DNA of 64,000 nucleotides from Subdoligranulum variabile. Its GTDB lineage: Bacteria > Bacillota > Clostridia > Oscillospirales > Ruminococcaceae. The position numbers and the translations under genes are program-made. The stretch spans positions 1 through 64,000 of the forward strand of contig QAKI01000024.1 in NCBI GenBank assembly GCA_003343905.1. The letters are read 5' to 3'. Below, piece by piece: positions 49,301 through 55,555 of this stretch (its first letter is position 1; the number at the start of each line of letters is the position of its first letter). Under the pieces are notes generated by a model that was not told where the DNA came from, ran no database searches, and saw nothing but the letters and a program-made list of their open reading frames with translations.

Positions 49301-50390
49301 CTTCTATCTTACCCTGCCGGATGAAATCAACGCAGAGTTGACTTATGCTATTGGTGAATCTGATCCCAACAAGGTCGTTGATCTGTCGCAGTATATCACG
49401 ATCGAAGCAAAAGATGGCGCTGGTGTAGCCCATACTTGGACTTTGGATAAGTATGGCACGGATGTTTCCACCGCGCTTGAAGACGGTCGTGAACGTTACA
49501 TTTACAAAATCAACGGCGAAGGCGATAACGCGCCGATCCGTGTGGAGTTCAGGGATGAGAACGGTAAACGTGTCACCAATGATACTTTCACGGCGGACGA
49601 CGCACTGGCCGCAAACTACACAATGACGATCTACCTTGGCGACGTTAAAGTAGAGACTATTGATTTTGTGATCAATATCCCGACGTCTAAAGACGATTTG
49701 ACAACGGTTAGAACCTATCATTGTGGCTTTGATAAGGACGAATCGGATGAAGCGGCTACTTTGACGATCCGCCACACGGACGAAGCGGTAGTCACGGATG
49801 CTGTGTCGAGCATTGCTGAGGCACTGAAAGATGAGACCAAGCAGGATCAGTTCCTTGTCGAAGTGCAGAATGATCAGGACTTCAACATCAATGAGGCCGA
49901 CGGGGCTTCCGGTGTCAGCGTAGACGTGAAAAACGTCCACCTGCTGGCAGACGAACTCGAACCGTTGGAAGAGGAAGCGGGTCTGGTGCAGACCGCGCAG
50001 GAGAAAGCTGGTTTTGCATCCTCCGGCACGGATGCCCATTATCTGGACCTGGTGGATGCCGAAAACGGTAACGCCTGGCTGACCGCGGAGCAGGAAGTCA
50101 CTGTCTACTGGCCGTACCCTGCTGGAACCGACAAGAACACCAATTTTGAACTGTTCCACTATGAAGGTATGGACCGCGATGCGACCGGTGAAACGGTTGC
50201 GCCCACCAAGATGGAGATCGTAAAGGGCGACACCGGCCTGACCTTTAAGACGGACAACTTCTCGCCCTTCGTGCTCGTGTGGGATACCACGACGTCCACC
50301 GGCGGCGGGGACAACTCCTCCAACGACAACAACAATAGCAATACCAATAACACCAACGATCAGACCACTGTAGCTTTGCAAAAAAATTGA
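43374..50390 (+). CDS. Giant secreted surface protein with nine DUF11/DUF7507-like repeats
   Basis: 2338 residues. Signal peptide (to about residue 30, ending AAFA), a Pro/Thr/Glu/Ala-rich stalk (about 32-140), a Trp/Asp-rich piece (WHDWDDDWWEDHF), an InlB B-repeat-like part ending in AHAKLTAQWEE (about 446), a MucBP-like part (YSVEYYVDGELSE), then nine Ig-like repeats of about 139 residues (about 683-1934), each with VGD-x-xTYTITV-x-NTGN, TDTFNG and TYTYTV. A unique C-terminal region (about 1935-2310) ends in a Gly/Ser/Asn linker and stops at VALQKN without LPXTG or membrane helix. Repeats 8 and 9 share long identical DNA. Codon and base use are less GC-rich than in most neighbours. ATG 43374 has AAGGAGG. 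Adhesin is the likely role. Confidence 0.88.
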   Translation: MRFWKKRLQRVAAMVCSVALLASMMPTAAFAEGPTPTPTASVENATPTPSPDPAASAEPTVSPEPTVEPTQAPEGTAVPTAQPTPTPEGTAVPAESAASDAESTTEPSAEPTAQPTEQPAEEAAPSEQPQSDATAPESSANSDVETYGGWHDWDDDWWEDHFPDWGEDWDKGYYVWNVANITRKHNGGYELERVYHDDVNNPDHVSVYVSDQENGPYEMIAPHERAWEGRQWVARNERFIKIVPEKGYYVKYAVVACDYLGGYGCTVLADGDGYGTSTEPGDASIILVADESNHFYDHDDLAGTSVERFPYHVFIELAECPDPAYVVYDAGEAGGEQVTAAMLDGAIVSNDNGGIINNRNKTDVAFSFEDNPENYEVLAPTKNMVRVGNKTYEFVGWKLQYYSDDIDDVDDAFDMEDETNQEPTTVQPDGKIDLYAHAKLTAQWEEVEGPVVQPGAPVTVNVYLDGDPVKVTRNDQYIDLSLASTTDNPAVNVTPEGSYQCTYDYLTYNCADLQFTVNNSYVLQAVQADLVYGESGSKGVTTEKDTTKVDNVQGGSIVNIYLATPYSVEYYVDGELSETDETTYTVDNTADLPENGGLPSEDDPDSEGMQDASTVVWKMDPINDTITLKATDDLNAWYPKWKNGEVAGKIISGSLALSAILSDKDTYTVEDNTIKFFGTAQHKSVELTKEITSIQRGNETYTVETIPDGTLKVNDVITYEITVTNTGNVALNGLTVTDKFEGAGTPSSVVIKDGNGESVGAWNNKVWTVEDVALEKGESVVYTYTYTVDEADMGNTIKNTAAVTGEDGVNGKDTEETPAVENPDPVVDVEKEVTQIMRGDTDITNNVGEDNKLKVGDVITYKVTVSNKGNTTLTDLTVTDTFNGSAQPENGKNNQFALNWEPKEDGGWLGSFKFGKFEAGSSSYTTYNYTVTEADMGKTITNTVSVVDENGVKDEDKDTPQYPVEKAEPRVTVDKTYTAMRGDEQVPDGENLQVGDKITYQITVENTGNVTLKKLIVTDTFTGAGELENFTMDPDAGTKYKWTISDLAVGKDWTVTYTYTVIEADLGNTITNTAVVSGDADGKDDDPPTLPVEDESDAVAFDKKLTQIKRGNQTISAADISNDTMLQAGDVLTYTITVKNTGNVTVNDLTISDTFNGTGDQPQGGFNWTGKAGAWTGNVAVGPLPAGQTTTYEYTYTAVDTDKGATLKNEATLRIDEEYAGSVVNENVVADPSVTVDKTYTVMRDGKTVEVSNDNPLKVGDAITYTITVTNDGNIALENLTVTDNLNGKGEQPTGESITWTKDEEGWNGQAEIASMDVGQIFTFTYTYTVAEADLGSDNQPGSIKNTAVVNGGGLPEGGSEGETNTPVEPAGTVVVFDKKLTQIERGDETITDIDSNTALEVGDTLTYTITVTNNGNYTLTDLDIIDTFNGMGDEPTGSFTWEGEAGNRTATAKIESMGVGQVFTYNYTYTVQLEDVGKTLTNTAQLLRGDETLGGGKTENPVPKAPAYLFEKALTQIVRDGEPLNLDRIDDDTMLKSGDEITYTITVTNNGNVALNDLEITDTFNGLGDKPQGGSITWDGKAGEWTGHVAVNSLPVGQTTTYTYTYTVDVMDEGNTLINTATINGSEEDGVEQIVYKNQNLVELHTVYFEKALTQIVRGDETIPADQISNDTILQAGDELTYTITLKNTGNVTLNGLTITDTFNGMGEQPQSTSLTWNGTAGEWESNIAVGPLPVGQTTTYTYTYTVAEADKGATLTNTAKLTDSEGDVPEIVYENKNVVGIPDAQVTKTVTKIVRNGEDVAPYDENNNAVSLKVGDVVTYEIKVENTGNVDLTGLTLTDEFNGMGEQPQSTSLTWDGTAGEGSWYSKTEMNLPVGQTTTYTYTYTVVQQDGAVDAVKDNVLKNVATVSGAGLPQEIDPNDPTPPTDTDSRTVENDKITMQIADITTYMGGESGFDGAVGLDGEADQSTSLPEPGFYLTLPDEINAELTYAIGESDPNKVVDLSQYITIEAKDGAGVAHTWTLDKYGTDVSTALEDGRERYIYKINGEGDNAPIRVEFRDENGKRVTNDTFTADDALAANYTMTIYLGDVKVETIDFVINIPTSKDDLTTVRTYHCGFDKDESDEAATLTIRHTDEAVVTDAVSSIAEALKDETKQDQFLVEVQNDQDFNINEADGASGVSVDVKNVHLLADELEPLEEEAGLVQTAQEKAGFASSGTDAHYLDLVDAENGNAWLTAEQEVTVYWPYPAGTDKNTNFELFHYEGMDRDATGETVAPTKMEIVKGDTGLTFKTDNFSPFVLVWDTTTSTGGGDNSSNDNNNSNTNNTNDQTTVALQKN

Positions 50391-50417
50391 AAAAAGTTTG
50401 CAGAAAAAATAAAAAAG

Positions 50418-50465
50418 AAAAGGGCGTTTAAAGAGTAGTTTGAAGACTCTTTAAACGCCCTTTTT
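50418..50465. terminator. Strong bidirectional terminator
   Basis: A 19-bp perfect stem with arms AAAAGGGCGTTTAAAGAGT (50418-50436) and its complement (50446-50464), A-rich before and T-rich after. It serves the surface protein gene and the convergent HTH gene. Confidence 0.9.
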
Positions 50466-50471
50466 CCCGTG

Positions 50472-50735
50472 TTATTGAGTGTGTCGATTTCCGTGTTCTT
50501 CGACAAGCAAATGGTCGCCGGTTTTCTGTAGATTTGACGGTACGTACTCCAGCAAATCCGCAACACTACACCCCAGCGCCTCGCAGATCCGATCCAGGTG
50601 ATCCAAGCTGAACCGATCTGCAAACTCGTTGTAGTATGCGCAGATCGTTGATGGCCGGATACCTGTCTCCCTGGCCAGTCTGGCTTGAGACCAGCGCCGC
50701 TCACCTAATAACCGGGATAGATGATTTTTGATCAT
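50472..50735 (-). CDS. Cro/C1-type HTH regulator (prophage edge)
   Basis: An 87-residue XRE protein with HTH at about 8-60 (SRLLGERRWSQARLARETG, IRPSTICAYYNE, DHLDRICEALGCSVADLLEY) and a polar tail. It is the last minus-strand gene of the prophage-like block. It may regulate phage genes or be a cargo gene. No recognised operator partner is seen. Confidence 0.85.
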   Translation of the reverse strand: MIKNHLSRLLGERRWSQARLARETGIRPSTICAYYNEFADRFSLDHLDRICEALGCSVADLLEYVPSNLQKTGDHLLVEEHGNRHTQ

Positions 50736-50824
50736 CTGATCGCCCCACCAACTATTCTAAAGGTACCGGTGGGGGCGTGTCCTGATTTTGTTAGATTATA
50801 ACGAATTGCGTTAGTAGTTGCGGA

Positions 50825-51559
50825 TCAGTACCTCTTTGTAGATTGCTCTTTACCTGCAGCCGGGAGCGAATTGGGCCTTGTGACCGGCTGTATACGGCAG
50901 TCCTGATACAGCTCCCGCACCTCTGCGCAGTCGTTGTACGAGAGCAAATACCGGCCCTTGATATTGTGCAGCACACGGGCCAAACGCTCATGGTCCGCAG
51001 GCGCGAATGGGTGCTTGTAGTACCGCTCTGTGCCCATGTACGGCGGGTCGCAATAAAAAAGTGCTCCGGGGCGGTCATAGGTATGGATAAGCTGCTCGAA
51101 GTCCAAGTGCTCAATGACTACCTTGCGCAGTCTCTCTTGGACATACGCAAACGGCGCGGGAATATTTTCCGCGATTCGCTGGGCGGTGGCAAAGGTCCGC
51201 CGATCCGAGCCGAAACTCATCTTGATCAGGTATAGGGTACGGGCAGCGCGCTGAATATCTGTATACCCTCGACGGTCAGCCTGATCCTGAAAATCGAAAA
51301 ACATCTCACGAGACTGTGGCAACCCCTCCAGTTCGGCAGCCAACGCCTCCGGGTGGTACTTGATGCAACGATAGATATTGATGAGGCTCCCGTCCGCGTC
51401 ATTGAAAACCTCCAAGTAGCTGCCGGGGTCCTTGCCGAAAAGGACCCAACCTGCACCGCCGAAAACCTCTATGTAGCGGGTAATGTCTTGAGGGAACTGC
51501 TCAAGGATCGTCTTGCGCAGCGCGCGCTTTCCGCCGATCCAACCCATAAAACTCTGCAT
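50825..51559 (-). CDS. Dam-type adenine-N6 DNA methyltransferase, C-terminus frameshifted
   Basis: A 244-residue class alpha methylase: FMGWIGGKRALR (AdoMet motif near the N-terminus), IEVFGGAGWVLF, and catalytic DPPY in LFYCDPPYMGTERYY. It should methylate adenine, probably GATC-like. The frame ends in STKRY-stop, but the next frame continues EVLIRNY-stop (50811-50834), which is the usual end of phage Dam proteins; one missing base near 50834-50838 would explain this. The loss is only about six residues. It lies after the holin on the phage late strand, a common cargo position. Confidence 0.85.
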   Translation of the reverse strand: MQSFMGWIGGKRALRKTILEQFPQDITRYIEVFGGAGWVLFGKDPGSYLEVFNDADGSLINIYRCIKYHPEALAAELEGLPQSREMFFDFQDQADRRGYTDIQRAARTLYLIKMSFGSDRRTFATAQRIAENIPAPFAYVQERLRKVVIEHLDFEQLIHTYDRPGALFYCDPPYMGTERYYKHPFAPADHERLARVLHNIKGRYLLSYNDCAEVRELYQDCRIQPVTRPNSLPAAGKEQSTKRY

Positions 51560-51600
51560 ACAATCATCCTTTCTGGGGCGAAAAGATGATCTTTGGAAAA

Positions 51601-51912
51601 CTATTTTGCAGCAGCCGCACCAGAAGCGACTTGCAAACGCTTAATGAAATCCGATAAATAATTGGAGCCGCGGCTGGCAAGTACGCCGGTCAGGATCATG
51701 CCGAGCTGCGGGATGGCGAAGTGAACCCCCAGCGTACCGTAAATATCTGCCCCGGCGGCCAGACACAGCCCGCAGCCGATAGCCAATGCCACCACCTGCG
51801 TGATGGCGGTCTTGTAGCTGCGGCTCAATACGGCCCTGCCGATGCTCTTGCCGATTTCGACCACACCCTCAACGGTGATGGCGAGCATGAGTGCCAATAC
51901 GATCATAGTCAT
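51601..51912 (-). CDS. Phage holin
   Basis: A 103-residue protein with an N-terminal hydrophobic helix (IVLALMLAITVEGVVEIG), a second and third helix (AITQVVALAIGCGLCLAAG and FAIPQLGMILTGVLAS) and a basic end (SDFIKRLQ), as in phage LL-H/phi-like holins. It would make the membrane lesion for lysin escape. ATG 51912 has GGAGG. It is 27 bp after the lysin gene. Confidence 0.8.
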   Translation of the reverse strand: MTMIVLALMLAITVEGVVEIGKSIGRAVLSRSYKTAITQVVALAIGCGLCLAAGADIYGTLGVHFAIPQLGMILTGVLASRGSNYLSDFIKRLQVASGAAAAK

Positions 51913-51939
51913 AATAATATACCTCCGAAGTATTTTTGA

Positions 51940-52689
51940 TTATCCCACAAATCTGCTGTCATACCGCTGTAGCTTGTCCCAGCCGTTGCGCTGGGCCAAA
52001 GTCATGTACTGCATAGCGTCTCCGCTGCTGACGCTCAGGACGGCTACCTGATACCCCTCACCAGCGGGCATGGCCTTATAACGATCCTCCGACAGACCTT
52101 GCTGCGCTGCCAGCGCGGCCACCTCCTGCATCTGGGCCGCAGTCAGCGGTCCGATGGTCACCAGCTGGATAGTATGCAGCTGGTCGTTGGCAGGAGCGTT
52201 CTCAGTGTCCTCCGCCGGGGTACTGTCCAGGGTGTCGTTGCCAGGGTAAGTCCCGGCAGCGTTCGGCAGCCCCAGCCAAGCGGACGGTTCCACCGGCGTG
52301 CCATTGATCTGCACCTCAAAGTGCAAGTGATCCCCGGTCACGTTGCCGGTGCCGCCAGCCCGTGCCAGGATTGTGCCCTGCGGCACATGCTGGCCCACGC
52401 GCACCAGGTTCTCCGCGTTGTGCTGGTAAATCTGGATTACCCCCGGCGCGGTCTGTACCCTGACAAGAGTACCCCGACCGCCGTTCCAGCCGGTGCTGAC
52501 CTCTACCACGTCACCGCCCGTGACTTCCCGGTAGAGCCAAGCGTCGCGGTCCACGGCTTCACCGGAGTATTTCGTGGGCACCAAATCAATGCCGTTATGG
52601 TGTTCGCGGACGGTCACGCCCGCAGCATTTTTGTATGTACGCCAGCCGAAGGGGCTGGTGATGCGGTTTGTACCTTTGAAAGGTGTCAT
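51940..52689 (-). CDS. Phage lysin, M23 peptidase with C-terminal SPOR-like domain
   Basis: A 249-residue LytM/M23 zinc endopeptidase (about 1-130): RITSPFGWRTYKN, first His and Asp ligands in REHHNGIDLV, and GDHLHFEVQ with the catalytic HxH. A linker (Pro/Asp/Asn-rich) joins a C-terminal domain of about 70 residues (LHTIQLVTIGPLTAAQMQEV to DSRFVG) resembling SPOR or a similar wall-binding fold. No signal peptide, as expected when a holin is used. It cuts peptidoglycan cross-bridges. ATG 52689 has GGAGGAGGT. Confidence 0.87.
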   Translation of the reverse strand: MTPFKGTNRITSPFGWRTYKNAAGVTVREHHNGIDLVPTKYSGEAVDRDAWLYREVTGGDVVEVSTGWNGGRGTLVRVQTAPGVIQIYQHNAENLVRVGQHVPQGTILARAGGTGNVTGDHLHFEVQINGTPVEPSAWLGLPNAAGTYPGNDTLDSTPAEDTENAPANDQLHTIQLVTIGPLTAAQMQEVAALAAQQGLSEDRYKAMPAGEGYQVAVLSVSSGDAMQYMTLAQRNGWDKLQRYDSRFVG

Positions 52690-53144
52690 GTGGTTTTTAC
52701 CTCCTCCCACGCGCCGGGCAATGCCTGCGCGTCGTATACACAGTTGTCCTGTTTGCAGCGGTACACCGTGCCACCCTCAGCGCAGTAGCACTCGCCGCTC
52801 ATGTACATCCCGCTGGTGCCGTAGGGGTCTACCCACGGCTTTGCCCGGGCGGGGTCCTTGGTATGGGCCAGTCCCCACAGCGCCCGCAGTGTGCTGGGTC
52901 GGCCTTCGTAATCTGCGGCGCGGTGTGGCTGGATCAGCAGCCATACCTGCCCCTCGTCGGCCACCGGCGCGCCCGCAGGCCAGGCGGTGTAGTCCTGCTC
53001 ATGGCTCCACGCAGGCACGGCCCGCTCGTAAGCGATGATGGTCGTTCCGTCCATGCCCGCTGCGTTCTGCCGTAGTTCGGCGGCCTCGCGCGCCCCCAGG
53101 TCGCACAGCAGATCCAATACAAGCGCCCTACTGTCTATGCTCAT
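52686..53144 (-). CDS. Phage protein with carbohydrate-binding (CBM5/12-like) segments
   Basis: A 152-residue protein. After a short helical N-terminus, the rest has aromatic patterns of chitin-binding type: WSHEQDYTAWPAGAPV and DEGQVWLL, then CYCAEGGTVYRCKQDN and ALPGAWEEV. Such proteins occur in phage tail/lysis clusters and may bind wall or surface glycan. Its stop overlaps the lysin start by 4 bp. Function is inferred only from these patterns. Confidence 0.65.
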   Translation of the reverse strand: MSIDSRALVLDLLCDLGAREAAELRQNAAGMDGTTIIAYERAVPAWSHEQDYTAWPAGAPVADEGQVWLLIQPHRAADYEGRPSTLRALWGLAHTKDPARAKPWVDPYGTSGMYMSGECYCAEGGTVYRCKQDNCVYDAQALPGAWEEVKTT

Positions 53145-53491
53145 ACCTGATTCACCCCCTCATTGTAAGCGGTTGCCAATTCTGCCCATGTAACCATTTC
53201 AGGGGTCGGTTTGGCAGGTGGCCGCAGCGCCTCCAATTCGTCTTCGGTATAGGTATGATAGAGTAAGCAATCCTCGTATTCATCCCAGGCCGGGCTGGCA
53301 GGCACGTCCACAATCTTGCCACGCAAGCCCTTACCGCCGTTCAAGGTCTCGGTCCCAAGCATCACCTCAAAGTGCGACTGTTCCTCCACCGCGTCGTGAT
53401 GGCCGATGTATCGCCGGTACGGATAGACGTACCCCGCAGTGTAGTCCGGCTCCAAGATTTCCTCAAATGTGCTTTCATCATAAGTTTTCAA
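53141..53491 (-). CDS. Phage tail-region hypothetical protein
   Basis: About 116 residues from TTG 53491, which has AAGAGGTGG in place; an alternative TTG at 53530 overlaps the upstream stop. The protein is acidic and soluble (ESTFEEILEPDYTAGYVYPYRRYIGHHD; C-terminus EMVTWAELATAYNEG). No known domain is recognised. It sits between fibre cassettes and the glycan-binding protein, with 4-bp overlap to the next gene, so it is part of the tail/lysis transcript. Confidence 0.6.
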   Translation of the reverse strand: MKTYDESTFEEILEPDYTAGYVYPYRRYIGHHDAVEEQSHFEVMLGTETLNGGKGLRGKIVDVPASPAWDEYEDCLLYHTYTEDELEALRPPAKPTPEMVTWAELATAYNEGVNQV

Positions 53492-53526
53492 GCTATACCA
53501 CCTCTTTCCCAAGGGATTCTCTAAAA

Positions 53527-54141
53527 TCAAATGTCTTCAAAAACAAGCGACAGAATGGCTTCACCTTCGTGTGATCCTGCATCGTTGTTCCATGTTGGGG
53601 CCATATTCAGTTCAGTTCCCGCGTTTATGGTTTCCGGGAAGAGATAGGAAACACTGCCAGAAGCATCCCACTTATTGGTCCACAGATTCTTGACGGACAA
53701 GGTCCTAAGCGTCTTCTTGAATTGCAGATATAGATTTACACCGTAACTGTGAGCATCCCAACTCATGCCGAGAGTATCAAAAACAGTCTGAAAACTGGTT
53801 ATGTTGGCTCTTGTATCGGCAACAACGGGCTGCCCGGACTGCATCATGAATGACACCAAAGCACCGACGCCAATGCCTCTATTGCAGACAATATTGAAAA
53901 TGTATCTGGTTTTATAGCTCCCAGTAACTTTCCCGTTCCCGTTGTGATACCCTGCTGGTATAGTCACAGAGGAACCCGCATTTGCCGTTGTGCTCCACGC
54001 CCCATGGTTCGGCATCGTGCCGGTGCGCAGGGCTTTTCCTGTAGCGTAAAATGTCTTTCCGTTGAGGACTTCGCCCTCAGTGGCCGTCGCCAATGCCAAC
54101 TTGCTGGTGGTCAGGCCACCGCCTGCTGTCATCAGCCCCAT
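53527..54141 (-). CDS. Phage tail fibre/receptor-binding cassette protein 1
   Basis: A 204-residue protein. The N-terminal module (1 to about 70) MGLMTAGGGLTTSKLALATA, then GKTFYATGKALRTGTMPNHG and IPAGYHNGNGKV is shared with the proteins at 54278-54841 and 54959-55555; the IPxGYHNGxGKV phrase is common in phage tail fibres. The C-terminal part is unlike its paralogues and would make the variable receptor-contact domain. Start ATG overlaps the stop of the 29-codon leader ORF (TAATG), so translation is probably coupled. Confidence 0.75.
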   Translation of the reverse strand: MGLMTAGGGLTTSKLALATATEGEVLNGKTFYATGKALRTGTMPNHGAWSTTANAGSSVTIPAGYHNGNGKVTGSYKTRYIFNIVCNRGIGVGALVSFMMQSGQPVVADTRANITSFQTVFDTLGMSWDAHSYGVNLYLQFKKTLRTLSVKNLWTNKWDASGSVSYLFPETINAGTELNMAPTWNNDAGSHEGEAILSLVFEDI

Positions 54142-54230
54142 TACACAACACCCCCAATCCAGGCATTGTGCAATTCGTCAGTTACGAGGCTATACCAGCC
54201 CCCCCCGATAATTTTTCGCTGATTCGTCAT
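54141..54230 (-). CDS. 29-residue leader ORF with poly-G tract, copy 1
   Basis: Encodes MTNQRKIIGGGWYSLVTDEL then HNAWIGGVV. It has AAGGAG upstream and its stop overlaps the start of the fibre gene (TAATG). Eight G on the coding strand (54199-54206) lie in the middle; slippage would shift the frame and should uncouple the fibre gene. A homologous leader precedes cassette 2. Confidence 0.65.
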   Translation of the reverse strand: MTNQRKIIGGGWYSLVTDELHNAWIGGVV

Positions 54231-54277
54231 GTTTTACAACTCCTTATATAATCCGGGTGTATATATGTTCGACCCTG

Positions 54278-54841
54278 TTATTTGATTCCGATAATAGTGA
54301 CATGACATCCGAAGTTGGTTTGATTGGTGTAAATTGTTCCATTTATGGTCGTTCCAGAACTGTTTGCACCGAGTATTAAAAATACTCGACCTACTGCACG
54401 ATACAGCCCGTCGTCATAGTCATTTGTGTACAGTTTAATGTTGGATGCCACCCTACCGCTCGACGGGGAAACAGACGCTTGATTGACGCCATTTCCATCA
54501 TTACCACCATAGTCTTTGGCAATGATAACTACAAATGCCGAATAGCCCGTGTAATATCCAGAAAACGTTGTAGATCGCTGTATCATCGAATCCATTAAAA
54601 CTACTCCGTCCACAGCAGCTGCGCTCACTTTTCCAGCACCGTTGTGATACCCTGACGGGATAGCGACCGAGCCCCCTGGCGCAATGGATGTGCCCCATGC
54701 TCCATGATCTGGCATCGCTCCCGTTTTGAGATCTTTCTCCCCGGAGTAAAAGGTTTTTCCGGCCAAGACATCACCCGGCGTAGCATTCGCCAGTGCCAGC
54801 TTGCCCCCAGAGAGCCCGCCGCCCGCTGTCATCAGCCCCAT
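54278..54841 (-). CDS. Phage tail fibre/receptor-binding cassette protein 2
   Basis: A 187-residue paralogue of the neighbouring fibre proteins: N-terminus MGLMTAGGGLSGGKLALANA, GKTFYSGEKDLKTGAMPDHG, IPSGYHNGAGKV, then a distinct C-terminal domain (from about 75) ending FGCHVTIIGIK. It starts inside the stop of a second 29-codon leader. Its first ~45 nt are almost identical with those of cassette 3, which allows recombination between cassettes. Confidence 0.75.
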   Translation of the reverse strand: MGLMTAGGGLSGGKLALANATPGDVLAGKTFYSGEKDLKTGAMPDHGAWGTSIAPGGSVAIPSGYHNGAGKVSAAAVDGVVLMDSMIQRSTTFSGYYTGYSAFVVIIAKDYGGNDGNGVNQASVSPSSGRVASNIKLYTNDYDDGLYRAVGRVFLILGANSSGTTINGTIYTNQTNFGCHVTIIGIK

Positions 54842-54930
54842 TACACAACACCCCCAATCCAGGTATTGTGCAATTCGCCAGTTACGGGGCTATGCAGCCC
54901 CCCCCCCGCGTTTTTACGATGATTCGTCAT
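54841..54930 (-). CDS. 29-residue leader ORF with poly-G tract, copy 2
   Basis: Encodes MTNHRKNAGGGLHSPVTGEL then HNTWIGGVV, about 70 percent identical to copy 1. AAAGGAG lies upstream; the stop overlaps the cassette 2 start. It contains ten G on the coding strand (54898-54907), an even better slippage site. Confidence 0.65.
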   Translation of the reverse strand: MTNHRKNAGGGLHSPVTGELHNTWIGGVV

Positions 54931-54958
54931 TTCGTTCAAACTCCTTTTGGTATTCACC

Positions 54959-55555
54959 TTATTCAAAATACCTTACATTGATAGAACGTGTTGCATCAAG
55001 ATTTCCAGATCCGTTGACAGTAACCGTTGTGCCTTTCGGAATATTGCATCCAAATCCGGCACAATGCAGGGAGCCCCATTCACCAAAGCTATGTTTTGTG
55101 CAGTTGTCAGCGGAAACCACGTTTGATATTCCATTTCCACTTACACTGATTGATGAGCCTTTATATCCGTTGCACTGTGCCCAAATAACGATAACCTTAC
55201 ATGCTTTAGTAGTTGTAAAACTTGTACCACTATAACTTTCTGATGACATTTTTGCATCAATGAGCGGTCTTACGCTATCTATCGGCGCACAAATAGATCT
55301 TGTTACATGCCCTCCAAGGCCTTGCTGATCAGTATCAGCATTCGGCAAATAGAAGTATATTCTATTGCCGTCTCCGGGGTTATAAATCCCCACTTTCTGT
55401 ATAACGGGCTCATACCCATATTCGGGAATCAGCCCGGTTTTTAGCGTCTTGTCCCCGGAGTAAAAGGTCTTTCCGGCTAAGACATCTTCTGGTGTGGCAT
55501 TCGCCAGTGCCAGCTTGCCCCCAGAGAGCCCGCCGCCTGCATCCATCAGCCCCAT
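54959..55555 (-). CDS. Phage tail fibre/receptor-binding cassette protein 3
   Basis: A 198-residue paralogue with N-terminus MGLMDAGGGLSGGKLALANA and GKTFYSGDKTLKTGLIPEYG, but lacking the GYHNG phrase; the remainder (YNPGDGNRIYFYLPNA to ATRSINVRYFE) is unique. ATG 55555 has AGGGAGG. Unlike the other two it has no leader ORF; instead the reading frame of the upstream baseplate gene runs 146 nt into it. This looks like a fusion by recombination between cassettes. Confidence 0.72.
   Translation of the reverse strand: MGLMDAGGGLSGGKLALANATPEDVLAGKTFYSGDKTLKTGLIPEYGYEPVIQKVGIYNPGDGNRIYFYLPNADTDQQGLGGHVTRSICAPIDSVRPLIDAKMSSESYSGTSFTTTKACKVIVIWAQCNGYKGSSISVSGNGISNVVSADNCTKHSFGEWGSLHCAGFGCNIPKGTTVTVNGSGNLDATRSINVRYFE

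Noticed and set aside
45255..50381. Very long open frame on the minus strand opposite the surface protein
   Set aside because: It mirrors the codon pattern of the repeat-rich plus-strand gene, has no ribosome site or known domain, and the plus-strand protein is clearly real.
53527..55555. Diversity-generating retroelement acting on the fibre genes
   Set aside because: No reverse transcriptase or template repeat is seen, and the C-termini differ as whole domains rather than at scattered adenines.
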